DNA of 64,000 nucleotides from Antedon mediterranea (GCF_964355755.1 NC_092677.1:8888601-8952600); one strand, 5' to 3'. Shown: positions 1-11,500, counted from the first letter of the stretch. The notes: generated from the sequence alone by a model not told the origin. A program made the numbers and translations.

Positions 1-1157
1 ATATATATATAAACTTTATTTAGACACGAGACTGATGTGCAGTACAACTCGTTCAATCAATATTGATTGTTTTTACACAAGTTCGTGATACTGTATTACA
101 AAACAAAACAAAAATCAACACCATATAAATACAACAGAAACGAAAAAAATTGAAATTGAAAAGAAACAAAATTACAGCAGAATCCCCTTCATCTGACACC
201 TCTATTTAGGGTACACCATACCGGTACTTCCCGTGTAAACGGAAACCCTTATCGAAGTGTATAATTCATGGGGATTCAACTGTAATACATAATAAATCTT
301 TTGGATTTCATTTACCTTAAAATAATAGTGATAAAACACACATTTTAAATAGTATTTAGCCATTTTAAAAGTTGGATGTAGATCGTAGATTACCATACCA
401 TTATGTTTTACAATGCATTTTTCAGATACGTTTTAAACAACTTAACTGAATTTGGAAGGGTATCAACATTGAGACTATTCCATATAATTGCTCCACGATA
501 AGACAGACTTCGTTTTTTAAAATCGGTTTTTGGCTTTGGGATGAATAGATGTGTATCACTGTGCCTTAGATTATAATTTATATCATTGAATGTAAATACA
601 TTATTTAGGTAAGGTGGGGCATTATCTGTCAAAACCTTATATATAACCATACAACATTCATATCTATCTTGATAAAATAAAGGTGACCAATTAATTTGCC
701 TTAGTGCCTCACTACTAGGTGTGTCCCATGTTAGACCACACACGATTCGAGCTGTTCTGTTTTGGATAGTTTGAACTCTTTTCATTAGAGTTTGACTACT
801 ATTTCCCCAAATTATGTTACAATAGCTCAAGTAAGGTATTACAATAGAGTTTGCAATATGTTTTAATATGTTTTGTGGAAAATAATAGCTACATCGTCTA
901 AGCATACCCAATCCATTTAGAGCTTTACCTCGAATGTATTCAATCTGATTTTTCCATGATAAATGTTCGTCTATTATGATACCGAGATGTTTGCAATATC
1001 GAACGCGTGGTACAACATCGTTATCTATATTAACTGATCTATTTTTTTCTTTGGTGGTTGCCAATCGGTTTGTCGATCCGATCAACATGAACTCGGATTT
1101 AGAGACATTTAGACTCAATTGGCATGTCGATAAAAGTACGGAGGCCTCACAGGACAA
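1..1157 (-). mobile_element. 5'-truncated non-LTR retrotransposon (LINE), RT C-terminal part plus 3' UTR
   Basis: An open frame at 408-1157 (minus, 249 aa) matches the C-terminal part of jockey/CR1/L2-type LINE reverse transcriptases. Visible motifs are a K-SEFMLIGS block, YCKHLGIIIDEHLSW, RVQTIQNRTARIV, and a C-terminal run with LRHSDTHLFIPKP, GAIIWNSL and KLFKTYLKN. The catalytic palm (FADD) and the endonuclease are missing, so this is a dead 5'-truncated copy. Downstream on the minus strand (407 to 1) lies the 3' UTR, with an AATAAA signal at 15-20 followed by a (TA)n tail at the window edge, a usual LINE end. The clade is inferred from motif style only. Confidence 0.85.
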
Positions 1158-2881
1158 TAACTCTATGATAGATTAAACGGTTGCTCTCTATAGAGGACGT
1201 AGTTACTAATAAATATTATTTAAAGCACGCACTAAAAATAATAATTTGCTTTATTTATTTCCCAAAGTCCGACATGAGTTTCGTATTTTTAATAAAGAAA
1301 TAATAATTATACAATTGTCCTGATTGTTGTATTCATCATTGAGGGTATCATCGTCGTGTTATATTTTTAATTTGTTCTTTCATTTTAATAGTAGAATTTC
1401 ACACAGGAAAGAAGATAAATAAGAACTGCTGACTTTTGAAGATATAAGTACTGACCAATTTTCCTCTGTTTTAGTTTATTTTACATTATGGTTTGTAGGT
1501 CAAATAAATAAATGAAATTAGAATTAGAAAAGAAAGATTTACAGTACTTCGTTCAGCCCTGAGCTACATATTGTTGATGTTATAACACAATAAACAAGAA
1601 GCTTATGACAACTTAATTTTAGTGTTGTCACTAGAAACGCTAATGTTATGATTTCCCAGTTTTAAGAATGTATAGCATATTATATAAATTAACATTTTTT
1701 ATTCACCTATGAAAGACCTCTTCAAATACATGAAAATAAGAAATTCAACAAAAACAGAATTTATTCAAATTTATTAAAATGTAATGTACAGTAATATATA
1801 ATTATAATAAAAACGTGATATGAAGCATCTTCTATCTAATTACTAGAATTTATTTTACTTCTGCTGCTGACACTGAATACACTATTTCATGTCTTTCTTT
1901 TCTTATTTTTGTTTATCTTCTTTGTGTAAATCTACTACATAAATACAAATATAACATTAAATAATGATGCAACTATTCATTTATTTATTTCAACAATATT
2001 TTACGAGGGTGGTCCATCTAGCCGAACTGATCATTATGGACCCTCACAAAAATACAATTTGATAAGACAATAACATAAATTCAAAATTAAATTAAACATT
2101 TCTAAAAATTAACCAAATTAATAATTAAACACAAACATATTTCTTTATTAAAAAACTTTAATTTGTTTCACGACGAGGGTCCTCTATAGATCGCCAAAAT
2201 TCCTGTGAGGCCTCCGTACTTTTATCGGCAGGCCTAGCGATGATGTTCGCGAAGCTAAAGCTGGTGATGTATTTCTGAAAGGTGCTCAATTATTAATTGA
2301 TTAAAAATAGTTATAAATTTAAAAAAATATCGATTTTTTTACAATTTAATGCTTGCAGAATGTTGTAGACAACTCGTGAGTAGGTTGGATGAAGTATTGA
2401 AACAATTTTGAGAAACTGCATTACAGTATACGTTAATAGGAGTGGTGTCAAAGTCGATATAATTTGCACTTACCTATTCTTTTTTGCTTTTATTGTCGTG
2501 GTACGTGAGACTATGCCCGGATTGATTTGGAAGTTTTCTCCCCGGGTATCAAGCGTGCGAGGCTTGGCTCAAATGAATGCAATATCAAGACCAACAGAAA
2601 GACAACAAGTTGTTGATTGCCGTTATCAGACCATTTATTGTGTACAACTCCACGTCACTCAGAAAATAAAGAGAACGAAGAAAGGAAAAAACCCTGCAAA
2701 TATACAAACAAGCGTTACATAATTTCAATAACAGTCAGTTTATAACTTCACTTTACCACTGTATTACCACTATACTTAAACACACTGTGTACAAACTGGT
2801 TATCATTCAGAACAATACAATCAATTAAACGTCATTACAAATGATTAATACCTGAATCAACTTGAATGATGTATTTACTAA
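1158..2881. other. Gene-free AT-rich stretch with LINE-tail-like fragment
   Basis: I see no supportable gene here. At about 1980-2060 the minus strand reads like a LINE 3' end (TGTTGAAATAAATAAA). A 25-bp block at 2202-2226 is the reverse complement of 1129-1153 inside the LINE fragment, and both lie close to a CCTCTATAGA motif, so a second piece of the same family appears to sit in opposite orientation. The 104-aa frame at 2408-2722 has no recognisable domain and I do not call it. Confidence 0.5.
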
Positions 2882-3278
2882 CTAAGAACGAAAGATCGTA
2901 CAGCAATCAACCATTTCTCTATAAATTGAAGTAAAGATTTGAGAACATTATATGCTTTATTTAAGTTGTATGCATGCAATTTAGTATAATAAATTAACAG
3001 GCGATGATCCGTCTATCATGCAATATAATTCTTTTTACTACTTACAATGGTAACTTCAACAACGGCTTAATAATATATATATATAACACGGTAACAAAAG
3101 TCACATCTTCCTGTGTTTGCAACAAAAGCTTTTCTGACGCGCAGACAGAAAAACCAGGTAGTTAACCAAAACATCACCTATATGCAAATGCGCCAAACAC
3201 AATGCTCGCAAAACAACTAGCAGCAAGACACTTATATGCAAATACGCAGAACGCACACGAACAACAACTGATCCATGA
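2882..3278. repeat. Left arm of 397-bp inverted repeat (3' LTR-like)
   Basis: This arm is the exact reverse complement of 5624-6020 as far as I can read, including the alternating TA tract near 3070-3084. On the minus strand it runs TCATGGATCAG to TTCTTAG, with a TATATATATAT tract in the middle and AATAAA further on, consistent with an LTR in the same orientation as the gag gene. The canonical TG and CA ends are not evident. Confidence 0.85.
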
Positions 3279-3282
3279 CATG

Positions 3283-3410
3283 TTCCCCGCTTAAAATCCT
3301 TTTGTCCCCAAAAGGAGAACCTATAAAAGAGAAGAAACATAAAAAATACAAAAAAATATAGATTCACTACACCTTCCCCGCTTGAGATCCTTTTGTCCCC
3401 AAAAGGAGAA
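3283..3410. repeat. Two copies of a 37-bp hairpin-bearing motif beside the LTR-like arm
   Basis: TTCCCCGCTT(R)A(R)AT followed by CCTTTTGTCCCCAAAAGG occurs at 3283-3319 and again at 3374-3410. Each carries a 7-bp stem (CCTTTTG / CAAAAGG) with a 4-nt loop. On the minus strand the motif ends in the purine-rich AAGCGGGGAA immediately before the 3' LTR-like arm, the place expected for a polypurine tract, so this may be a duplicated polypurine tract. Confidence 0.6.
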
Positions 3411-3475
3411 ACAAACGAAAATAGACAAGAGGAGAAGTTAACCAGCAAATTTAACAAGGCACATAACACCAGGTA

Positions 3476-5605
3476 TCATTCCAAAACAGATTTAGGGAAA
3501 CGAAAAGGATTACTATGAGTTCCTCGGGTACTACGAGTAGACCTTCTAAGAGGAACTATTGGCTCACTATCACTCAATACTGGAGGCAGGTCACAACTAA
3601 CAATAACACCGGGTATATCATCATCCGACTCAGAACTAGAACCACTATCATTGTTGTCATGATGTTCAGACCCTTCACCATTTCCATCCAGAGAAACCAC
3701 ACCACGTGGCAAAACATCGTCCAAATCACAATCAAACCTTTCCACACGAAGATTCAAACCATTCAACATTATCCCAGGAGGTATATCCAAAGCAATATCT
3801 GGTTCAGAGTTGATACTTCTATCTGCTCCAACATCCGACGATTCCCTGTTCAAAGTAGTAAAAGAGTCACAGTTAGCATGAGAACCAACATTTACATTAG
3901 GTTTAATAGATTCATTTAAAGATTGGGAAGGAACAACTATATTTATGTGTTTTAATGAGACAAGAACGTTGGACTCGTCTTCATCGATTCTCAACATTAC
4001 TTCAGATCTACTTATTTCGGGCGCAGAAGGATGCTCATCTACCAGTTGTCGCAACTCATGTAGACCACTGAAACCATGCAACTGGCGTAAAATATTACAT
4101 CCAATAAGAATCGGATAATTTACTTGCTTATTCTTAACGGCGATGTCGGAGACAACCAGGAAACTACCCTTAAGTTGCTGATCAGCAATCACAACGGGAA
4201 TTTCAATGTACCCTTCTATGGGTACCTCAACCCCACAGACCCCAATAACATTCATGAACAACCCACCAACACTACCCAGTTCACCACATTCAGGCTTTAG
4301 TATGTTATGGTATATGGATGATGGAATAATTGATGCCTCAGCTCCGGTGTCTAAAATACACCCAAGTTCAGCGGAACCAACACTCATAGTAGTACAAGGA
4401 CTTCTAGCAACTAATTTCTCGAATAACACGGTATTTTGAACATGTGAATTAGGTATAGCATTAGAAATATTTGTATCTGCACTTGCAACAGGGGCACGGA
4501 CATCGTGACATATCTGTGTATCCTTACTCTGGATACCTGATGACGATTGCGGAACAACACTCTGTTGAGAAGGATTAATAGATGAGTTATAATTGACATT
4601 TTGGTTTCTACTATACTTACTAGGACAAGCATACGCAAAATGACCTGGATTTTTACAAGTCCAACACAAACCAGGAGGGACACTACATTGGTTTCTACTA
4701 TGACCTTCGTTACCACAATTGAAACATCTACGAGAAATATTAGAACGAACATCTGAATGGAATTTAGGACGTTGAGATTGCAATAATGCACCGAATTTGT
4801 TATCAATGGTCTCATTGATTTGCTGCTTAAGAAAAGATTGCAATTCTTGTTTCATCTCAGTCAGACCGTAATCTACACACTCTACCCCGTGAATTTTTGG
4901 TTTAGTATTTACTCGTTCCCCTTTAAACAATTCTACAACCTCCTCCCTCATTTCAAGAAAGGTCTTCCCTCTGAACGCCAACTCAATTCGCTTTAATTCT
5001 CTTTTAACCCCATGGTCTCTGACCCCTTCTACTAATCTCTGCTTCAAAGTAGTATCCTGGAGGTGTTTTAAGGCTGCCTGCTCATTCCTATCTGATGCCT
5101 CAACCAACTGTGTGTATAGTTTGAGTAACTCTAGACTATAATCAGCTATTGATTCTCCCTCTAACTGACGCCTAGAATAAAAAGAAGAACTATATCCTGA
5201 AACAGTTTCTTCTGGACCAAACATAAATTTTAATATACCAATAGCACGCTTAGCATCTTTACTATTACCGGACACCATCATCTGACACCGGACTTCATCC
5301 TTTGCCTTGCCACCAAGATGACTTATCAAAGTATCATATTTTTTCCAATCTGTTAAAGAATAATGGTCACAATAGGCTTCGAAATCAATAAGCCAATCCC
5401 TTAAAGAACTCTGCCCAGGAAGTTTAGGTGTACCAAAAAACTTGGATAATTTAACAGGTGGAGGAGATTTTTGAGTGGACAAACCCTTGAAAGCATTGGT
5501 AAGAGCGGATATCATTTCACTAACATCAGTTGTCTTCGCAGCACTACCACCTTGCGCAGTCTGTTTTTTAGGCGGGGCCGCGCTTTGACCACCACCAGTC
5601 GCCAT
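3476..5605 (-). CDS. Retroelement Gag-protease polyprotein (no RT/integrase)
   Basis: The ORF encodes 709 aa. Residues ~60-235 form a Gag capsid-like region resembling PNMA/gypsy Gag, with FFGTPKLPG, LRDWLIDFEAY and a helical C-terminal half. Two CCHC zinc knuckles follow at ~292-306 (CFNCGNEGHSRNQC) and ~313-327 (CWTCKNPGHFAYAC). A retropepsin-type aspartic protease begins at ~413 with the active-site motif ILDTGAEASIIP. The rest is acidic and serine-rich (~643-663) and ends with an RRSTRSTRG-type tail, which in gypsy-like elements usually lies at the C-terminus of Pol. The simplest reading is an in-frame internal deletion that fused gag-protease to the pol tail. The ATG at 5605 is the first in-frame ATG and lies just inside the right inverted repeat. 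An intact 2.1-kb frame implies recent activity or retained function. Confidence 0.88.
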   Translation of the reverse strand: MATGGGQSAAPPKKQTAQGGSAAKTTDVSEMISALTNAFKGLSTQKSPPPVKLSKFFGTPKLPGQSSLRDWLIDFEAYCDHYSLTDWKKYDTLISHLGGKAKDEVRCQMMVSGNSKDAKRAIGILKFMFGPEETVSGYSSSFYSRRQLEGESIADYSLELLKLYTQLVEASDRNEQAALKHLQDTTLKQRLVEGVRDHGVKRELKRIELAFRGKTFLEMREEVVELFKGERVNTKPKIHGVECVDYGLTEMKQELQSFLKQQINETIDNKFGALLQSQRPKFHSDVRSNISRRCFNCGNEGHSRNQCSVPPGLCWTCKNPGHFAYACPSKYSRNQNVNYNSSINPSQQSVVPQSSSGIQSKDTQICHDVRAPVASADTNISNAIPNSHVQNTVLFEKLVARSPCTTMSVGSAELGCILDTGAEASIIPSSIYHNILKPECGELGSVGGLFMNVIGVCGVEVPIEGYIEIPVVIADQQLKGSFLVVSDIAVKNKQVNYPILIGCNILRQLHGFSGLHELRQLVDEHPSAPEISRSEVMLRIDEDESNVLVSLKHINIVVPSQSLNESIKPNVNVGSHANCDSFTTLNRESSDVGADRSINSEPDIALDIPPGIMLNGLNLRVERFDCDLDDVLPRGVVSLDGNGEGSEHHDNNDSGSSSESDDDIPGVIVSCDLPPVLSDSEPIVPLRRSTRSTRGTHSNPFRFPKSVLE

Positions 5606-5623
5606 AACGAGAAAATGTGACTT

Positions 5624-6020
5624 TCATGGATCAGTTGTTGTTCGTGTGCGTTCTGCGTATTTGCATATAAGTGTCTTGCTGCTAGTTGTTTTGCGAGCAT
5701 TGTGTTTGGCGCATTTGCATATAGGTGATGTTTTGGTTAACTACCTGGTTTTTCTGTCTGCGCGTCAGAAAAGCTTTTGTTGCAAACACAGGAAGATGTG
5801 ACTTTTGTTACCGTGTTATATATATATATTATTAAGCCGTTGTTGAAGTTACCATTGTAAGTAGTAAAAAGAATTATATTGCATGATAGACGGATCATCG
5901 CCTGTTAATTTATTATACTAAATTGCATGCATACAACTTAAATAAAGCATATAATGTTCTCAAATCTTTACTTCAATTTATAGAGAAATGGTTGATTGCT
6001 GTACGATCTTTCGTTCTTAG
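5624..6020. repeat. Right arm of 397-bp inverted repeat
   Basis: This is the reverse complement of 2882-3278 with the same length (397 bp) and no mismatch noticed. On the plus strand it contains TATATATATAT and then AATAAA, so its LTR-like polarity points away from the gag gene that starts 19 bp inside it. Homology stops abruptly at both ends. Confidence 0.85.
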
Positions 6021-6136
6021 GGATGGGCACGTCAAACGCCAACAGTACAAACTATGTTGTAACACTGTAACACTGTTTTTGAGTTGGCCATCTCCTCCCG
6101 GTTCATCCGCCTGAATGCTTGAATATGCTGTATTGT

Positions 6137-6463
6137 ATTGATTTTTATAGGGCGTTGTCTTTATACGTAAATACAAAGCAATCACGTGACTAATTATTGA
6201 AATCAAATTACTTTATTAACCGTAAATCCGGGAAAATTTGTATTTAAAAATTTTGTTTAGCAATATTGCTAATCAAACTGATTTTTAAGTCGAGAAACAT
6301 AGTTTTGTATTGTATTTTTTGCTACACAATTTTCAAAATGTGTAGCAATAAGGTTGTTTTGTATAGCTTTTTGCTACGCTACACTGGCGAAAATGTTCCC
6401 TGTAAATGTCTTTTTAGTTGGGAATTTCCAAACCATTATGTATGGAACGCCAATAAGGACAAT
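6137..6463. mobile_element. MITE family 1, copy 1 (interrupted)
   Basis: The ends are imperfect inverted repeats. The left reads ATTGATTT..AGGGCGTT and the right reads AACGCC..AAGGACAAT. The interior shares TCACGTGAC, a CGTAAAT site and ATTATGTATGGAACGCC with copies at 25231-25352 and 47367-47509. Removing the nested 175-bp MITE and one TAAAT leaves a ~147-bp element that aligns with the other two copies. Confidence 0.7.
6228..6402. mobile_element. 175-bp MITE with 5-bp TSD (family 2, copy 1)
   Basis: The element starts CCGGGAAAATTTG and ends with the complement of CAGGGAACATTTTC, and is flanked by TAAAT on both sides (6223-6227 and 6403-6407). A second copy of identical length in opposite orientation lies at 50844-51018. 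The target TAAAT is present uninterrupted in the related outer MITE at 25.3 kb, which confirms the boundaries. CAGGG termini with a 5-bp duplication suggest a hAT5-like MITE (inferred). Confidence 0.8.
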
Positions 6464-7647
6464 CTAGTATCGTATGCTGATGTAGCAAAACATAATTATT
6501 CCATTAGCAATTGTCTACCTTTAAATAATTTGATGATATACTATGCTAATACTTTATGCTGTACTCCATCCAGTATTACGCACATTATATAAACATTATT
6601 ACTTATACATAAAATAGAGGTTTTTTTTAATAAATTAAAAATAATATATTTTATGATATACAAGATGCACAATAATTTATAAATACTAGCATGAATTTTC
6701 GAAAATAATTTTAAAAGCTACAATTATTCTGCTATCTGATTTTTTTTTGGCCCAAATTTAGAGGTCTTCTTAAAATTGATGCACGTAAAGTAAATAGGCA
6801 TAACGTTAGAAATAGCTCATATAATATCACTCTTAATATATTTTCAAATTAATGTCTAAAAACAATAAGGATTCAATTTTGGGGTTTTTTTTTTCGCTAA
6901 ATAATTTTCCATTACTATATAGGCTACAACTGTATAGCCTGTCATGGACCAAAGAAACACCCGCATACATTAGCTGTTTATATACAAAGCATGACCTTTT
7001 ACTTCAGACTATAATAATCATAAGGCTATGATTTAAAGCCGGCCATATCGATGTTATATATTGCTTACAATATATATATATAGGTATTTATTCATAAAAA
7101 AACACATAAATAGTACAAACAGAAGGCAGCCCAACGGCTGAAAAATTCTGCAAACAACGTACAAAGTAAAAATTTAAAAGACAATACATAGAGCCATTGA
7201 TATACGGTTGCGTATGAATGTGTTTCATCCGTTTTGATTTCCAATTACAACAAGAGAACCAAATTGTTTTAAATAATCTGCACGCCTGGGTCTATCGGTA
7301 AAATCACCCATACCATATGATTGTCACAAATAGGCCTAAATGAAGTGTCCATTTAGAAAACTCTACAAATAATATTTCGTCTCCTCCATACAAACAGACA
7401 ACATCATTGATAACAAAAAACACACACATTTTTATAGAGGAAGTGATTGTTTTTATTGATTATAGTTAAACAAAACATGATTGAGTCAACTTTGATAACG
7501 TTATAGAATAATTATTTAGATTTTGTATATAAATTATGTAAATAGTTCTGTATCGGCCTAAATGACCTTCAATCAGCAATGAAAAACAAACAAAAACCTC
7601 AATGCACTACAACACACATGTCTGTGTTGGATTTAGATTGTCTGTAA
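6464..7647. other. Gene-free region
   Basis: The stretch is AT-rich with a TATA microsatellite near 7070-7084. From about 7318 onward it is alignable in patches with 27127 onward downstream of sacsin copy B (TGATTGTCACAAAT, ACAAATAATATTT, AACAAAACATGATTGAGT), so the 3' flank was part of the tandem duplication. No gene is supported. Confidence 0.5.
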
Positions 7648-7942
7648 AGTTATATTGTCCCCCTGAAAATGTTTGAAATGGTTGAATATGTCATTTTAAT
7701 GTCACATAATAGTTTGAACAAAAAAATTGATCGAAACAAATTTTCTTTTACCTGAAAAAACTGTAATTTAAAGCAAAAAATAGTTAAATTGACTGAGGTC
7801 AATGGGGTTTTGGTTGAATTTTACCGGGTTTTTTTTATTAGTGAAAACATTTAGTTTTTGTTTCAACGGAAGTGATTAACTTTATTAAAACACGAAATGG
7901 CCTATTCTTCATTTGTTCATGTTTTTGGGGGACAATACATCT
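7648..7942. mobile_element. TTAA-type MITE (family 3, copy 1)
   Basis: The termini are inverted: AGTTATATTGTCCCCC on the left and GGGGGACAATACATCT on the right. TTAA follows the right end, and a degraded GTAA precedes the left end. The interior shares CATTTTAATGTCACATAATAG and TTTACCTGAAAAAACTGTAAT with the copy at 42047-42317. A TTAA target with these ends suggests piggyBac- or Kolobok-type mobilisation (inferred). Confidence 0.78.
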
Positions 7943-8560
7943 TTAATAATTACAAAATTCAAAATTCAGTGCACGGAGTGGCGCATAATTCGCACGCCCC
8001 AGCCTCCGCCCCCACCTCCCAAATAATCTGATTTTTATCTGACAAAAATATCATCAAATTTATTTCAACATAATTATAAATGTATACTATTTTTCATAGT
8101 AATTGATATTGTATACAATTAAAAAAAAAAGAAATTACGGTAAATTTCTAACGCAAATATATATATACCTTCACTACTTCTAACCTACTACCTAAAAATT
8201 ATTTAATTTAACCACACACCCATACCTTGAAAAACAGCAGATTCAGATTCCCTGAGACATCTCTCAGAATTCGAATGGCCGATAAATAATAGTAGTAGTC
8301 AAAAGACAATATTTAAAATTAAATCAAGTTAGTGCTTCTCACAGGTAAGAATGATATTTAACTTACTTTCATATCATTCAATCAAAACAGAATAACCTCT
8401 TATACGAACATATTTCTCTCACGTTTGTACGTAAGAAAGTTAGTTAATTCAATTAATTTTAAAGCATCCATAGCCATATTATTAAAATATGCAACATAGA
8501 CTCTGTACCCATGAATTATGCTGCGTTCATTTAATCATATTATCCTCATTATTGACATAC
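7943..8560. other. 3' flank of sacsin copy A
   Basis: This AT-rich sequence lies immediately downstream of the copy A stop codon (minus strand). Parts match the flank of copy B, such as TACCTTCACTACTT near 8166 and near 27617. No clear canonical poly(A) signal stood out and no further gene is seen. Confidence 0.4.
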
Positions 8561-11500
8561 TCAGTTAATAAATGTTTCCATCATGTCTAAAATTAATTTT
8601 GCATTTAAGATGCACTTTTCGGCATCCTCTCTGTTGTATATGTTATGTGGTATCTCGTTGTTATACTGAAGTGGATAACGAGCGGCATTTTGATCTTTGC
8701 CGTATGTACATAGCTCATTTACATAGTTACGCAGATCAGGTGAACATCCTGGAATATCTTCAACTGTGATTCTCAGCCAGTTAAGACTATGAGTCATATA
8801 GCCTTTTCCTGTATGTGATAATATAGCAGCTTTTAATGACTTCTCTACTGCTTGCATACATTTATAGGCAACCCATTCATAACTCGGATTACGCCAATTA
8901 TCATTATAGGCTGCTTCGAAGTCATGGCAAGCCTGCCTCTGCCAGATTTTAGCTTGGCCTGGCGATGGTGTATATTCAAAGTCACGATCAGTCCATTCAC
9001 TAAATCCAGTTGAAGTATTCAGATTTGTTCTCTCTCTTCTAGCTCGTTGGTTCCAAGTTCTATAACGTTCCTCCCATTCTCCAGAATTTGTTGGATAGTA
9101 ATTGTTCTCAGTTGATGCTTTAGGACCGTGAAGTTCATTTTCTAAACGATCTACTTCATTTTTTAGATGTTTAAACACTTCAGTACAAAAAGCTTGATTA
9201 TCTGGATTTTTATCCGGATGCCATTTCCAGTATAATCGCTTGACTGCTTTTCTTCTTTCTGTATCTTCAAGCATCCAAATCTCTTCAAGTTTGTCTGACA
9301 ATTTCTCCTTTGTTTCGTCAAGATTGTCATATATTGGTGCTGCTGCTGCTGGTGGTGGTTCAGGGTCTTCAGGGTTATATTTAGGAGCCATATGAGTCAT
9401 GTCATGGTCTTCACTGCTACATTCAGGACCTGCATACGATTGTAAGCACAAATCTGCATACTGCTGGTCAAGGTCTTCCCTATTATATGTAGTAACTTCC
9501 GACTGTACGTCCAAGTCTACACACGCAGGGTCTTCCACATTATATTTAGGAGCTACGGGTGGTAATTCCATATCTGTATGTGTGTCCTTATGCGACACCC
9601 ATTTGTAAAGATCGAGTGTGCCGACAGTACTAACAGTCCCATAGTCAATAGTATACGTTTGGATAAGAGAGCCTTCAGACATATCGCTCTTTTGCAGTAT
9701 TTTTGCATACACAAATTCCCCATCTGTTTCATATACAACGTACTCCCCAACAATAAAATCAATGAATGGATCATTATCTAGTGACTCAACTACATCATCT
9801 GGTACTCGAGATCCCAAGTTTGGTGACACCAGTGGATCAGACATAGCGTTGAAAGCTTGGATGTTAAGTTTACTTAACACATCTTGTATCTTTGTTAGAT
9901 CATTACATATCATCTTCAACACTGCCTTGAAATGTGACACTCCAGTGAGATCACAAATACATTCCGCCAATGTCATTTTTAGATTATCTAAATCTGCGGC
10001 ATTATCTTGATGCCTCATGAAAATTGTTATAGGGTCTTGTCTTTCTAAAAAGCATTCTGATTCACTAGTGGTTCCTTTAACTTTTTTACCTGATTCCTCA
10101 AGATGCGTTTCCAAGTCCTTGATACATTTAATCGTAAGAAAATCTTGAGATAGCGCTGACGAGATGTTTAAAAGGTCAGTTTCTGAAAGTATATCTTTTT
10201 TGTGATTAGCCTCATGTTTTAAAATACGACAAATACCTTGGCGGAATTCCATAGATTGGATTTTACGTTTGAAGAAGTGTAATTGGTCACAGCATCCTTC
10301 CTTTGCATAACTGCATTCACTTTGATTTGAACTCATAGTCTCTGTCACATGTTCACTGAATTTACAAGGTTTTATTTCTTTCGGCATGTTTTCGATATAA
10401 ACAGTTGCAGCACTTTCCAAGCCAAAGTCAAGAAAATCAAAGAGAATACTTTTGTTATTTTTTACCTTCATTCTAACTTCATACATTGGTTTATCGTAGT
10501 ACTTCAAGGTGCTTGAATCAACAAGTTGGTACGCTCGATTTGGAAGATACAGTTTCTGTACATCTTGCAACCAGTCCATGTCCTTATGATGTTCGAAGAT
10601 TTTGACAACAGCGACTTTGATCTTTAAGACCAAATTTGGATTTTCAACAAACGATTGTTCATTTATATCATCGTGAACCATTCTCAAAAGTTTGCAGCAC
10701 TGCCAAACGGAAGGTTCATCTTGAGCACCAAGACAACTAAATAGGTTCATATATGGGACAAAGTCGAGGGGTATTGCATAGATATATGGTTCAAGCTCAA
10801 GACCATTCTTCATATGCTTCACAGTATACTTAGCTGGGATTAGTAAGGTATCATCACAAGCTAACACCAGGAAACTTCGTTAAATTCTTTTACAATAACG
10901 TCACAAAAGTTATTGAATTTTCGACATAGCTTACAAAAATATTTGTAAATTTTTCTCATCACTTCATGTAACTTTTGTTTACATTTAGTTGAAGACTCAC
11001 TTTCTGTTCTTTTTGAATTGTTATATGCCTCCCTCAAATTCGTGCATAAATTCTTAGTGTGCTGGAGAACAATTGGGAATGATGGCGTATTAGACACATT
11101 TAACATTGGGAAAAAATCCTTTGACTGTAAGGAAGTGACAGCGTAATCCGGTAGAATGCTTGCATTCGACGTCCAAACAAGAAACGTATTAGACTTAGTT
11201 ACGGAACCGTTGTAAGCTACGCCTACAGTTTTACGTCCTATAAATTGTTTGTGAAGTTTCAGCAATGTATTGTCTAAAGGATCAGGTACTAAAAACGCTA
11301 TGTCACGGATTTCTGTTAAGAAATCTTCATCGTTCTGCAATTCTTCACTATTTTCAATGTACACCACGAGGTCTTTAGATTGCTGCAGTACATCTTCCTC
11401 AACGCCAATCGTTTCTTTTATCTGTCTTGCGAATTGTAAAATCATTTCTGGTTTAGGTTTTGTTTGTAAGCCGAGATCTGTCATAAATTGTTTCCAAATT

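Larger units (their letters stand above)
2882..6020 (-). mobile_element. Gag-protease element bounded by 397-bp perfect inverted repeats
   Basis: A single retroelement-type ORF (3476-5605, minus) is enclosed by two copies of a 397-bp sequence, 2882-3278 and 5624-6020, that are reverse complements of each other. The left copy, read in the gene's direction, has a TATA-rich tract and then AATAAA, as a 3' LTR would. The right copy has the opposite orientation, unlike a normal LTR element. No reverse transcriptase, RNase H or integrase is present, so it is non-autonomous. No convincing target-site duplication flanks it. It may be an LTR element with one inverted LTR, a TR-GAG-like deletion derivative, or a TIR element carrying a gag gene. 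An assembly hairpin artefact is not excluded. Confidence 0.75.

Noticed and set aside
2408-2722. 104-aa plus-strand frame.
   Set aside because: It has no recognisable domain, no splice context and low-complexity composition. It is likely chance.
6266-6592. 108-aa plus-strand frame.
   Set aside because: It runs through the nested MITEs and is not a gene.
10840-10900. A short intron in sacsin copy A to explain the frame change.
   Set aside because: The alignment with copy B is continuous across the site and only one base is missing. No GT-AG pair with suitable spacing restores the frame.
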